Assembly (NCBI GenBank): GCA_022564545.1
Contig: JADFLG010000001.1
Coordinates: 1-64,000 of the forward strand
Source of the DNA: Chloroflexota bacterium
GTDB taxonomy: Bacteria > Chloroflexota > Dehalococcoidia > Lucifugimonadales > Lucifugimonadaceae
Reading direction: 5' to 3'
Length of the DNA: 64,000 bases
The translations under genes were made by a program, and so were the position numbers. Below the pieces are notes generated by a model. It was not told where the DNA came from and searched no databases. It saw nothing but the letters and a program-made list of their open reading frames with translations. Of this stretch, positions 18,009-27,850 are shown piece by piece. The number at the start of each line of letters is the position of its first letter. Positions within the stretch are counted from its first letter, which is position 1.

Positions 18009-18416
18009 ATGTCCCAACTTCCGATTGATCATCCAGAACGACTCCTCAAATTCAGGGGCAACGTCCGTTTGTGGGAAGACCAGATCGATCGACGAGCAAA
18101 GGTGATTAGCCGCATTCGATACGAGGAAGACGGCCGATGGATCTGGCAGGGGCAGACGAAGACGGCCCGTGGGCAGAAGTACCCGCAACTGAGCCTGGGT
18201 GTTGGAAAGGGTTTGCGATACCTCGCCAACGCCCGACATGTGGTCTTCTACCTTGCAAACGGATGGGTCGATTCGAAAGCGCAGCAGTATCGATCAAGAG
18301 ACGGCGACCCTATGAACGTCCACCCGCAAAACCTCGTGCCAGTCCCGCCTGTTCACAAGACTCGGTCTAACAGTTCGCTGTGGAGCGTGAAGCAGCTTCG
18401 AAGCTACTTCGGGTAA
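18009..18416 (+). CDS. Small HNH-endonuclease-like protein (degenerate motif)
   Basis: GRWIWQGQTKTARGQKYPQLSLG..ARHVVFYLANGW..DGDPMNVHPQNLVPV layout resembles GCWIW...HRV.Y....CVNPDHL. Confidence 0.5.
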   Translation: MSQLPIDHPERLLKFRGNVRLWEDQIDRRAKVISRIRYEEDGRWIWQGQTKTARGQKYPQLSLGVGKGLRYLANARHVVFYLANGWVDSKAQQYRSRDGDPMNVHPQNLVPVPPVHKTRSNSSLWSVKQLRSYFG

Positions 18417-18442
18417 GCCGTTGACCGTCTGATTGGCTCGGC

Positions 18443-18802
18443 TTACGAGTGCTGTTCCAGGGACAGGCGGTTGCCTTCAGGGTCGCGTAGTTTGGCCGAT
18501 TTCACACCCGGCGCCACCTCATAAATCGGTTCGACGTCGAATCCTTTTTCTTTGAGGTCGAACGCTGCGAAATCCAGATCGTCGACCTTGATCGAAAGAA
18601 TCACGGAACCGCTTGTTCGTACTTCGCCCCCGCCGTGAATCGCCAACTGACAGGCGCCAGACTTGAGCGTGACCCAGTTTTCTTGAGCTAAATTCGCTTC
18701 CGATTCCGGATAAGTGACTGCGAAACCCAGCACGTCCCGGTAGAACTTCACCAATCGTCCCACGTTGTTTGCCACGATAATTACCTGAAATAAATCAGCC
18801 AT
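18443..18802 (-). CDS. Glyoxalase/VOC family protein
   Basis: VNNVGRLVKFYRDVLGFAVTYPE...KLRDPEGNRLSLEQ. Confidence 0.85.
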   Translation of the reverse strand: MADLFQVIIVANNVGRLVKFYRDVLGFAVTYPESEANLAQENWVTLKSGACQLAIHGGGEVRTSGSVILSIKVDDLDFAAFDLKEKGFDVEPIYEVAPGVKSAKLRDPEGNRLSLEQHS

Positions 18803-19007
18803 CTTGTTCGTCTCCGGGGGGTCTTTTTTCCATCCAGTGACTTCGAAGATAACTCAGAATATACAGCCTGTCTCACAAACGTTTTCACCTAAAACATTTC
18901 GCGGGATGCGATCAATTCAAAGGCTGTTAATATTCCCGGGGCAGTGTTAACTTTTTAGAAGATGACCGGTCTGGTCTCCATGGTTCACCTCAGCGCCCCG
19001 AAGTTCG

Positions 19008-19865
19008 ATGCAACCCAACTCGATAATCCTTGCCGACAACCTTGAATACTTGAGCAGCGTGCCCGATAACTCGGTGATCCTGGTCTACATCGACCCCCCC
19101 TTCAATACGGGAGGCCAGCAGTCGATCACCCGTGTCAAGACCGTGCGCGACGAGGACGGTGACCGGACGGGATTCGGCGGCAACAGGTACCGGACAGAGC
19201 GGCAGGGCAGCAGCTCCTACCTCGACGCCTTCGACGACTACATTGGCTTCCTCACACCCCGCATCGAAGAAGCACGCCGTGTGCTGACCCAGAACGGCTC
19301 GTTGTTCCTGCACGTCGACCAGCACGAGTCCCACTACTGCAAGGTGCTGCTCGACAAGGTATTCGGTCGCAAATCGTTCATCAACGAAATCATCTGGTCA
19401 TACGACTACGGCGGGCGCTCAAGGAAAAAGTGGCCCACCAAGCACGACACGATATTCTGGTACGCGGTCGACCCCGACGACTACACGTTCAACGCCGATG
19501 CAATCGACCGCATCCCGTACATGGCGCCGGGCCTGGTCGGCAAGGAAAAGGCCGCGAGGGGCAAGATCCCGACCGACGTGTGGTGGCAGACGATCGTGCC
19601 GACTAACAGCAAAGAACGAACGGGCTACCCGACCCAGAAACCGCTGGCGATACTGGAGCGAATCGTAAAAGTCCATTCGAACCCCGGCGACCTGGTGCTG
19701 GACTTTTTCGCTGGTTCCGGGACGACCGGCGTTGCGGCTGCCAGGAACGACCGGCGTTTCGTGCTTGTCGACTCGAACCCCGAGGCGGTGCAGGTGGCCG
19801 CAAAGCGCCTGACCGAATATGCGCCGGAGTGCGTGGGCTTTACGCCAGAGCCGCAGGTGGTTTGA
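19008..19865 (+). CDS. Solitary beta-class DNA methyltransferase (N4/N6)
   Basis: DPPFNTGG motif IV; LDFFAGSGTTGVAA motif I; TGYPTQKPLAILERIV. Confidence 0.9.
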   Translation: MQPNSIILADNLEYLSSVPDNSVILVYIDPPFNTGGQQSITRVKTVRDEDGDRTGFGGNRYRTERQGSSSYLDAFDDYIGFLTPRIEEARRVLTQNGSLFLHVDQHESHYCKVLLDKVFGRKSFINEIIWSYDYGGRSRKKWPTKHDTIFWYAVDPDDYTFNADAIDRIPYMAPGLVGKEKAARGKIPTDVWWQTIVPTNSKERTGYPTQKPLAILERIVKVHSNPGDLVLDFFAGSGTTGVAAARNDRRFVLVDSNPEAVQVAAKRLTEYAPECVGFTPEPQVV

Positions 19866-19995
19866 GGTGGTGGATAGTCCAGTCCCCTCTCCCTGCCAGG
19901 GAAGGAGAACACCCGCTGCCCACCTGGTCGGCCCTCCCGATCCAGCCGGCACCGATCCAGCCGGAGAAAACGTGCCAATGGCACCCATTGGCACA

Positions 19996-21156
19996 CTAAA
20001 TGTCCCCGATCAGCGCCCTTGAAATCACCAGGCGCTGGATCTCCGACGTCCCCTCGTAAATCTCGGTCACCCGCTGGTCCCGGTAAATCCGCTCCACCAC
20101 CGACGGCTTGAAATAGCCCACCCCGCCGTGAATCTGCAGCGCCTTGCTTGCGATTCGGCCAGCAGCCTCCGACGCATACAGCTTCGCCATTGCCGACTCT
20201 TTCCCGTGGGGAAGCCCCTCGTCATACAGGGCGGCCGCACGATAAGTCAGCAAACGCGCCGCATCCAGCTCGGTCGCCATATCCGCCAGCATGAACTGGA
20301 TCGCCTGCCGGGTAGCCAGCACACGGCCGAACGTCTCGCGCTGCTTCGCATAGGAAAGCGCCGCCTCCAGCGCACCCTTCGCAAGGCCCAGGCACTGCGC
20401 CGCGATCATGATCCTGCTCGAATCGAGAATCTTCAATGCGATTCGATAGCCCTCGCCCTCCTCGCCGAGCCGGTTCCCGACGGGGATGCGGCAATCATCG
20501 AACACCAGCTCGGCCGTCGCGCAGCCCTTCATGCCCATCTTGCCGTGCTGCGGATTAACGGTGAATCCCGGCGTTCCCTTCTCGACCACCACCGCAGTTA
20601 CGCCCCGATGCCCGGCGGCCCTGTCATGGTTGGTGAACACAGAAAAAACGTCCGCAACCGCGCCGTTCGTGCAGAACAGCTTCGAGCCGTTCAGAATGTA
20701 TTCGTCCTTGCCTTCGGCGCTCTTGGCTCGTGTGAGCGAAGTCTCAAGTGCCAGCGCATCGGAGCCGGTTCCTGCCTCGGTCAGTGCAAACGCGGCGATC
20801 TTCTGGCCTGAAGCCAGCGACGGCAGCCATCTCTGGCGCTGCTCGTCCGACCCGGCCTGGTTGATCGTCTGTGACCCGAGCGAAACGTGCGTGATAAGCA
20901 CCGTGCTGGTCGACCCGCAGGCTGCTGCAACCTCTTCCAGCACCACCATGAAGTCCCGGTACCCGCCGCCCGAACCGCCAAACTCCTCGGGAATCGTCAT
21001 CCCGGTAAGGCCCAGCTCAGCGAGTCCGCGGAACTGGTCGATCGGGAACTCTTCCAGGGTGTCTACTTCATCGGCACGGGGGGCCAGCTTCTCGGCGGCG
21101 AACTCTCGCACCGTCGTTGCCAGCATGGTTTGCTGTTCGGTGTAGAACGGCTGCAT
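19996..21156 (-). CDS. Acyl-CoA dehydrogenase
   Basis: FALTEAGTGSDALALET; QIHGGVGYFKPSVVERIYRDQRVTEIYEGTSEIQR. Confidence 0.94.
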   Translation of the reverse strand: MQPFYTEQQTMLATTVREFAAEKLAPRADEVDTLEEFPIDQFRGLAELGLTGMTIPEEFGGSGGGYRDFMVVLEEVAAACGSTSTVLITHVSLGSQTINQAGSDEQRQRWLPSLASGQKIAAFALTEAGTGSDALALETSLTRAKSAEGKDEYILNGSKLFCTNGAVADVFSVFTNHDRAAGHRGVTAVVVEKGTPGFTVNPQHGKMGMKGCATAELVFDDCRIPVGNRLGEEGEGYRIALKILDSSRIMIAAQCLGLAKGALEAALSYAKQRETFGRVLATRQAIQFMLADMATELDAARLLTYRAAALYDEGLPHGKESAMAKLYASEAAGRIASKALQIHGGVGYFKPSVVERIYRDQRVTEIYEGTSEIQRLVISRALIGDI

Positions 21157-21376
21157 ATCCGAACCTTTTTAGAAATCTCGTGATTGCTCTGGTCTGGGCA
21201 CTAAAATTCGATTCGTAAAGATACACCGGTGCGGGTAAAATCGATCACCCCTGAAACGTCATGTCTGCTTCGAGATCGAGCGGGATAAGACTAGACTCCG
21301 CAACTGGATTCGCCCTTATTTTCTCGTCCCATATTTTCGCCTCAGGGCACCCGTGCTCGGAGATCGGATTTGCCAC

Positions 21377-21883
21377 TTGCGAATACTCGGAATCGACCCC
21401 GGACTGACCAACACCGGCTACGGTGTGATCGATATTGTCGACCGTGACTATCGGGCGGTCGAGGGCGGGGTGGTCCGCACGAAATCGGGTGTGCCGATGG
21501 AGCAGCGACTGTACACGATCTACTCGGCGATTCGAGACGTAATCCAGGAGTTCAAGCCCGACGCGGTGGCGATCGAAGATCTTCACTCGCACGCCCGTTT
21601 CGTAAAGACTGCCATTCTGCTGGGCCATGCAAGGGGCGTCGTGGTCATGGCCGCCGGCGAAGCTGATCTGCCTGTGTTCAACTACCAGCCGACCCGGGCA
21701 AAGAACGTCGTGACCGGTTCGGGCAGGGCCGGCAAAGATCAGGTTCGGCAGGCAGTGGCCTCACACCTGAAAAACCCCGACGCTGCGAAAAACGAACACG
21801 TCGCCGACGCCTTTTCTATCGCCATCTGCCATGCGATCATGGCCGACAGCCCCGCAGTCGCAGCGATAGAGGCCGCAAAGTAA
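21377..21883 (+). CDS. ruvC: Holliday junction endonuclease RuvC
   Basis: LRILGIDPGLTNTGYGVIDI; AIEDLHSHARFVKTAILLGHARG; likely TTG start at 21377. Confidence 0.93.
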   Translation: MRILGIDPGLTNTGYGVIDIVDRDYRAVEGGVVRTKSGVPMEQRLYTIYSAIRDVIQEFKPDAVAIEDLHSHARFVKTAILLGHARGVVVMAAGEADLPVFNYQPTRAKNVVTGSGRAGKDQVRQAVASHLKNPDAAKNEHVADAFSIAICHAIMADSPAVAAIEAAK

Positions 21884-21886
21884 CCA

Positions 21887-22531
21887 GTGATCAACTACCT
21901 GACAGGAACCGTACGGAGCCTCACCCGCGACCCGGCGAAGGTCGTGATCGTCGCCGGGGGCGTCGGATACGAGGTCAGCCTGCCGACCTACGTCTACCAG
22001 TCGCTGGCCAACGACGGTATTCGCGAGGGCTCAGAGATCGAGCTGGAGATCTACTACCACGTTACCGAGCGACAGCCGAAGCCGATGCTGGTCGGTTTTC
22101 GCCACCCGAGCGAGAAGGACTTTTTCGAGCAGCTGATCCAGGTGGAAGGGATTGGTCCTGCCAAGGCTGCGACGGCGCTTGTATTCCCGGTTTCGACCAT
22201 TGCGTCGGCTATCGAAACCGAAGACCTGGGGGCGCTTCAGCGATTGCCCGGGATCGGCAGCCGGGCGGCCCAGAAGATCGTCGCAACACTCCGCGGCAAG
22301 GTGGCTGCAACCGCACTTTTGCAAGACGCTGGCATTTCCGAGCAGGGCCACGCCCCGCCACCCGCCGACGCACGCTCGGAAGCGGTCGAGGCGCTGGTCA
22401 CACTCGGGTATCGTCCGACAGAGGCACGGGACAAGGTCGAAGATGCCATTCGCCGTGTACCGGACGTAATTGACGATTTGCAGAAGCTGATGCGCGAAGT
22501 GTTCAGGGCACAGGTCTCGCAGCAGGAGTAA
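21887..22531 (+). CDS. ruvA: Holliday junction DNA helicase subunit RuvA
   Basis: MINYLTGTVRSLTRDPAKVVIVAGGVGYEVSLP; LQRLPGIGSRAAQKIVATL. Confidence 0.95.
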   Translation: MINYLTGTVRSLTRDPAKVVIVAGGVGYEVSLPTYVYQSLANDGIREGSEIELEIYYHVTERQPKPMLVGFRHPSEKDFFEQLIQVEGIGPAKAATALVFPVSTIASAIETEDLGALQRLPGIGSRAAQKIVATLRGKVAATALLQDAGISEQGHAPPPADARSEAVEALVTLGYRPTEARDKVEDAIRRVPDVIDDLQKLMREVFRAQVSQQE

Positions 22532-22611
22532 GAATCGGCACTCCCCCGAAAACAGGTGGAAGCCAGATAAATTCCCCGACGCAGTATTTGACGAAATAAC
22601 GGAGCGAACAG

Positions 22612-23787
22612 TTGGCTTCAGGGACAAAAAAACAAGAAAAGGCAGATGAAAACGGGCGAGAGCGGATAGTCCAGGCGACCACCCCTGCCCCCGGTCCTGA
22701 AAACTCTGGCGATGACGCCGGTATGACCGCTGGTGAGCAGGCCCAAGAAGAACGCGCCCGACAGCTCGCCGAAAACCCTGCTGACCCGGTCGTTGCCGAA
22801 GAACGGATGGCCCGCGACCTGCGCCCGCGCCATTTCCGGGATTACGTCGGCCAGAAAGCGGTGGTCGACAGTATTTCGATAGCGGTCCTGGCAGCCAGAA
22901 AGCGCGGCGACACGCTCGACCACGCCCTGTTCCACGGTCCGCCCGGACTCGGCAAGACCACCATCGCCCACATAATCGCCCGTGAGCTCGACTCCACGTT
23001 GGTCCACACATCAGGCCCGGCACTGGAGCGACCGGCGGATGTGGTTGGTCTGCTTTCGAACCTGAAGACCGGCGACGTGCTGTTCATCGACGAGATTCAC
23101 CGGCTGTCGCACGCGGTCGAAGAGTATCTCTACTCGGCCATGGAAGATTTCCGCATCGACTTCATGACCGGTTCGGGTGCCTTCGCAAAGAGCATCAACC
23201 TGCCCTTGCAACCGTTCACACTGATCGGCTCGACGACCCGTGCAGGCATGCTGAGCGCTCCACTGCGCGAACGGTTCGGCCTTTCGTACCACCTCGACTT
23301 CTACTCGACCGAGGAACTCACCCAAATAGTGACCCGCTCGGCCGGGATCCTCGATGTCGACATCGACAGCGAGGGGGCGTTTGAAATCGCCAGACGGTCG
23401 CGCGGGACGCCGCGAATATCAAACCGCCTGTTGCGTCGTGTCAGGGACTACGCCGAGGTCCGGCATACCGGTGCGGTCGATAAGTCTGTGGCGTCGGAGG
23501 CACTGGGAATCGAGGGCGTCGATTCGCTTGGCCTTGACCGGCTCGACCGGCTGTACCTGACGACACTCTCAAAGAACTACCAGGGTGGCCCGGCGGGAAT
23601 ACAGGCACTCGCCGCGACAATCAACGAAGACCAGCAGACGCTTGAGGATGTCGTCGAACCGTTTCTACTGAAGATCGGCTTCATCGTGCGAACGCCGCAG
23701 GGACGCCGTACAACGCCCGAAGGGTTCGAGCACCTCGGTCTGCAGCCGGGGCTCGACGGCCCAGCGGGCCAGGGAACGTTACTTTAG
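22612..23787 (+). CDS. ruvB: Holliday junction DNA helicase RuvB
   Basis: LRPRHFRDYVGQ; HGPPGLGKTTIAHIIARE; RISNRLLRRVRDYAEV. Confidence 0.97.
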   Translation: MASGTKKQEKADENGRERIVQATTPAPGPENSGDDAGMTAGEQAQEERARQLAENPADPVVAEERMARDLRPRHFRDYVGQKAVVDSISIAVLAARKRGDTLDHALFHGPPGLGKTTIAHIIARELDSTLVHTSGPALERPADVVGLLSNLKTGDVLFIDEIHRLSHAVEEYLYSAMEDFRIDFMTGSGAFAKSINLPLQPFTLIGSTTRAGMLSAPLRERFGLSYHLDFYSTEELTQIVTRSAGILDVDIDSEGAFEIARRSRGTPRISNRLLRRVRDYAEVRHTGAVDKSVASEALGIEGVDSLGLDRLDRLYLTTLSKNYQGGPAGIQALAATINEDQQTLEDVVEPFLLKIGFIVRTPQGRRTTPEGFEHLGLQPGLDGPAGQGTLL

Positions 23788-23805
23788 GGGTTGGCTCAGC
23801 ATTCC

Positions 23806-23833
23806 AGTTCCTTCTCACCCGGGGGAAGGAACT
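23806..23833. terminator. Stem-loop between convergent ruvB and ABC transporter
   Basis: AGTTCCTTC-tcacccgggg-GAAGGAACT. Confidence 0.55.
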
Positions 23834-23891
23834 AACCACGCCGGTCGATGTATTTTGAGACAGCCTCTCCGGGGCAGGGAGGAAAACACCC

Positions 23892-25784
23892 CTACGTCGC
23901 CGATTCCTGCGCGGCCTGCGTGGCCCGCTGGATCAACTCGTCGGGAATGTCGTCGAACGAGGCATAATTCATCGAGTACAGGTGGGCGTAGAGACCACCA
24001 AGTTCCATCAACTCGTCGTGGTGGCCCGTCTCGATAATCCTGCCGTCCTGCAGCACGATAATGCGGTCGGCGCTCCGGATAGTCGCCAGCCGGTGGGCGA
24101 TCACCATACCGGTGCGACCTTCCAACAACCGGTGAAGCGCCTGCTGAATCAGCATTTCGGTATACGAATCGATGCTTGCCGTCGCCTCGTCGAGGATCAG
24201 AATCTTGGCGTCCGCAACGATCGCCCGGGCGAACGAGATCAACTGACGCTGCCCGAGCGACAGGTTTCCACCCCGCTGCTCAAGCTCGGTCTCGTACCCG
24301 TCGGGAAGCTTCATGATGAACTCGTGTGCACCCACGGCCCGGGCAGCTTCGACAATACCTTCGCGGGTCGCATCGTCTTTTGCGTACTTGATGTTCTCGA
24401 AAATCGTGCCTGAGAACAGGAACGGCTCCTGCAGCACCATCGCCACCTGTTTGCCGAGCGAATCCAGCGTCACGTCCCGGACATCGTGGCCGCCGACCTT
24501 CACCGAGCCTTCCCAGACATCGTAGAAGCGGTGAAGCAGCGCCGTGGTCGAAGTCTTGCCGGACCCGGTCGGCCCAACCAGGGCCACCGTTTCACCGGGC
24601 TTCACCTTGAAACTAATGTCCTTCAGAATCGGCTGGTCTGGAAAATATCCGAACGTCACATTTTCGAACTCAATCGAGCCGTCGATGTCCTCAAGCACGA
24701 TGGCGTTTGGCTTGTCCTTGATATCGACCGGAACGTCGATCACCTCGAAAATTCGTTCACCGGAAGCCATTGCGCGCTGCAAAACGTTGTAGTGCATCGT
24801 CAGCGAGCGGATCGGGTCGAAGAACCGCTGCACGAACAGGACGAAGGCGACCATCACACCGGTTTCAATCGTTCCACCCAGCACAAAAAAGCCGCCCATG
24901 ACCACAACAATTGCCATCGCCGCACCCGTGAGAGTGTCGACGATCGGCAGCATCATCACACCGAGCTTGGAAGCCAGGTTTGCAGCGCGGAGGTTGTCCG
25001 AAGCCCGGATGTCGAAAAGGTCGTAGTTCACGTATTCGCGTGACATCCCCTGCACGACCCGGACGCCGTTGATGTTTTCGGCAAGCGCACCGCTCACAAT
25101 CGAAGACGTGACGCGGGCCCGCAGGAACGCACGCCTGGCGAAGGGCAGCCAGATGATCCGGACGATCAGCAGGGTCGGCAGGACGGCGAGGGTCATCAGG
25201 CCCAGCCGCCAGTCGAGCCAGACCATCGCCCCGATAATCCCGACCAGCAGCACCAGGTCACCAATGGCAAACACGGCCGTCTCGACGAATTCCTGCAGGG
25301 CGGCAACATCACCCTGCAGCCGCGACATCAGCTTCCCGATTTCGGTTTTGTCCATGAACGAGAGCGAAATCCGCTGAAGGTGCAGGTACATCGCACGGCG
25401 CATGTCGAACAGAATTCGTTCCGCTACCCGGCCGACGATCAATTCCTGAAAGAAGTTCGCAATGAAGTTAAATCCGACGGCGACAAGGAATACGATCACC
25501 AGCATTGCCAGTCTCGATCGATCGGGAGCGCCTTCAGATAGTGCTTCGTCATAGACGCTTTTGACGATCAACGGGAATGTTATTGACGAGACCGTGAATA
25601 CGAGCACGGCCGCGATCGCGACAAAAAGCAACTTCCTGTACACCGCGACGTACTTGATGAAGCGTCCGACGACCTGGCCGTTGAATGCCTCGCCAAACAC
25701 TTCCTCATCGGTGGTTGGTCCCCGGCGAATCGAAGCCTTCGGCGGGATTTCGTGGGTGCGCTCGCTGAACCGTCTGGTTGCCAT
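23892..25784 (-). CDS. ABC transporter, fused permease/ATPase (exporter type)
   Basis: VGPTGSGKTSTTALLHRFYD; LSLGQRQLISFARAIVADAKILILDEATASID. Confidence 0.95.
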   Translation of the reverse strand: MATRRFSERTHEIPPKASIRRGPTTDEEVFGEAFNGQVVGRFIKYVAVYRKLLFVAIAAVLVFTVSSITFPLIVKSVYDEALSEGAPDRSRLAMLVIVFLVAVGFNFIANFFQELIVGRVAERILFDMRRAMYLHLQRISLSFMDKTEIGKLMSRLQGDVAALQEFVETAVFAIGDLVLLVGIIGAMVWLDWRLGLMTLAVLPTLLIVRIIWLPFARRAFLRARVTSSIVSGALAENINGVRVVQGMSREYVNYDLFDIRASDNLRAANLASKLGVMMLPIVDTLTGAAMAIVVVMGGFFVLGGTIETGVMVAFVLFVQRFFDPIRSLTMHYNVLQRAMASGERIFEVIDVPVDIKDKPNAIVLEDIDGSIEFENVTFGYFPDQPILKDISFKVKPGETVALVGPTGSGKTSTTALLHRFYDVWEGSVKVGGHDVRDVTLDSLGKQVAMVLQEPFLFSGTIFENIKYAKDDATREGIVEAARAVGAHEFIMKLPDGYETELEQRGGNLSLGQRQLISFARAIVADAKILILDEATASIDSYTEMLIQQALHRLLEGRTGMVIAHRLATIRSADRIIVLQDGRIIETGHHDELMELGGLYAHLYSMNYASFDDIPDELIQRATQAAQESAT

Positions 25785-27556
25785 TACGACGCGCCCCCCT
25801 CGTCGTCCAGTGGGTGGCTGTCTTCGCTCGGCCGGATCTGCAATTCGTAGAGATCGTTGTAGTGCCCGCCCAGTGCCAGCAGTTCGTCGTGGGTGCCGCG
25901 TTCCACGATCTTTCCCTCGTCGATGAAGAGGATTTCGTCCGCATGCATCAATGAACTGAGGCGGTGGGAAATGATGATGGTCGCACGGTCCTTCGTCAAT
26001 TCCGCCAGGGCGGCGCGGATACGCTGTTCGGTCGCCGCGTCGATAGCGGCCGTCGAATCGTCGAACACAATCAACCTGGGTTTCAGCATTATCGACCGTG
26101 CGATAGATAGCCGCTGGCGCTGCCCGCCTGAAAGCGAAACGCCACGCTCGCCGACCATCGTGTCGTACCCGCCCGGCAACCGCTCGATGTAGTCACCGAG
26201 CTGGGCGTACTGGGATGCCAGTTCCACGCGGTCGTCGGGCGCCCACGGGTCACCGTAGGCAACGTTGTGTTCGACTGAGGCTGTAAACAGGAACGTGTCC
26301 TGCTCGACAACGCCGACCGCCCTTCGCAGCGACTCGAGTTTTATGTCACGCAAGTCCTGACCATCGATCGTGATATACCCGTCGACCGGGTCGTAGAAGC
26401 GCGGTACCAGGTGGGCGATGGTCGATTTGCCACTGCCGGGAGGTCCGACGATGCCCACCGTATGGCCCGGCTGCACCTTGAAGGACACGCCGTTCAGCGT
26501 GTGTTCGCCCTCGTACCCGAAGCTCACATTGTGGAATTCGAGCACGCCCTCGGTGATCTCAAGGTCCTTTGCGCCCGGTTTGTCCTGAATGTCGGGCTCA
26601 AGGTCGAGCACGGAAAACAACCGGCCCCCCGACGCCGCGCCGCGGGCATAGCCGTTCACCATCATTCCGATCTGGCGGACCGGTTGCAGCAAGATGCTCA
26701 TGAATGCCAGGAACTGGGTCAAACCCCCGGCAGTCATCTCTCCATCGATCACTCGTAGACCGCCGACCCAGAGCACCGCCGCCATCGCCAGCATGAACGC
26801 CAGGCTCATTAGCGAAATGTTCGTTGCGCGAATCCCGACCTGGATGTTTGCGAGTGACAGCGCTTCGTTCGAAGCGCCGTCGAATTTCATCATCTCGTGC
26901 TTTTGGGATGCAAATGCCCGTACCACGCGTATTCCGCCGAGGTTCTCGTCCATCACCTTGGTAAGCGAAGAGAGTTTTTCCTGGAGCGAGTACCAGTTAG
27001 ACCGCAGGCGCAGACGTGCAACAGTCGCCCGCCATGCAACGAACGGCACGAAACTCAGGCTGATCAGTCCGAGCTGCAGGTCTTTGGTCAGCATCAGGTA
27101 CATACCGGTGCCGATCAAAACGACGAGGAAAACTGAGCGCAGCAGGGCCGTCTGTACGAACATGCGGACACCTTCGACATCGAGGATGCCGCGCGTGATC
27201 AGGTCTCCCGTGTGCACGCCGGCGTGGTAGCTAAACGACAGCCGCTGCAACTTCTCGTAGTACAGCATGCGCAGTTCATACCCGATGTGCTGACCGATCG
27301 ATTCGCCCATGTAGTTCTGGACCATGGCCGAGAAGCCGCGTCCGACAGACACCGCAAACAGGAGAATTGCGGTAAGGACGAGCGCATCTTTCGCTCTGGC
27401 GTCGGCGTCGCCAAACAGGTTGTTTGCGGTGTCGACGGCGTTGCCGATCAGGATGGGAATCGCAAGCTGGAAACCGGCGGCGAAGAATATGGCGACGAGT
27501 CCAATCGCCAGTCGCCACCTGTAATGCAGCGCCATGCGCGTGATGCGCACATACAC
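25784..27556 (-). CDS. ABC transporter, fused permease/ATPase (partner of the preceding gene)
   Basis: VGPPGSGKSTIAHLVPRFYDP; LSGGQRQRLSIARSIMLKPRLIVFDDSTAAID. Confidence 0.95.
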   Translation of the reverse strand: MYVRITRMALHYRWRLAIGLVAIFFAAGFQLAIPILIGNAVDTANNLFGDADARAKDALVLTAILLFAVSVGRGFSAMVQNYMGESIGQHIGYELRMLYYEKLQRLSFSYHAGVHTGDLITRGILDVEGVRMFVQTALLRSVFLVVLIGTGMYLMLTKDLQLGLISLSFVPFVAWRATVARLRLRSNWYSLQEKLSSLTKVMDENLGGIRVVRAFASQKHEMMKFDGASNEALSLANIQVGIRATNISLMSLAFMLAMAAVLWVGGLRVIDGEMTAGGLTQFLAFMSILLQPVRQIGMMVNGYARGAASGGRLFSVLDLEPDIQDKPGAKDLEITEGVLEFHNVSFGYEGEHTLNGVSFKVQPGHTVGIVGPPGSGKSTIAHLVPRFYDPVDGYITIDGQDLRDIKLESLRRAVGVVEQDTFLFTASVEHNVAYGDPWAPDDRVELASQYAQLGDYIERLPGGYDTMVGERGVSLSGGQRQRLSIARSIMLKPRLIVFDDSTAAIDAATEQRIRAALAELTKDRATIIISHRLSSLMHADEILFIDEGKIVERGTHDELLALGGHYNDLYELQIRPSEDSHPLDDEGGAS

Positions 27557-27850
27557 ACCTGCCGATCTCGATCCTTCGACAGGTCTTGACGATGTGCCGG
27601 CAGCTTTGCCTGCCGGTGCAACCTCGCTTATAGCCGTAATGAACCCTCCGCGTTATCAAGTCACAGCAAATAAGCATCGCGCAGAGAGGATTAGTTTGCG
27701 CACCGGTTCAAACACGAATTTTCATCACTGTGCAGGGCTGCAGGCGATTCGCGATAAACTCGGTGCAATCTATTATCCTCAGTGGTGGTCAAAGTAATGG
27801 AACTTTGACGAGCCCCGTCGCTGTCCTGACCGGCGCGGCGATCCGAATTC

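Noticed and set aside
23892-27556. ABC exporter pair as part of a biosynthetic cluster
   Set aside because: No biosynthetic enzymes nearby; arrangement is a common heterodimeric exporter
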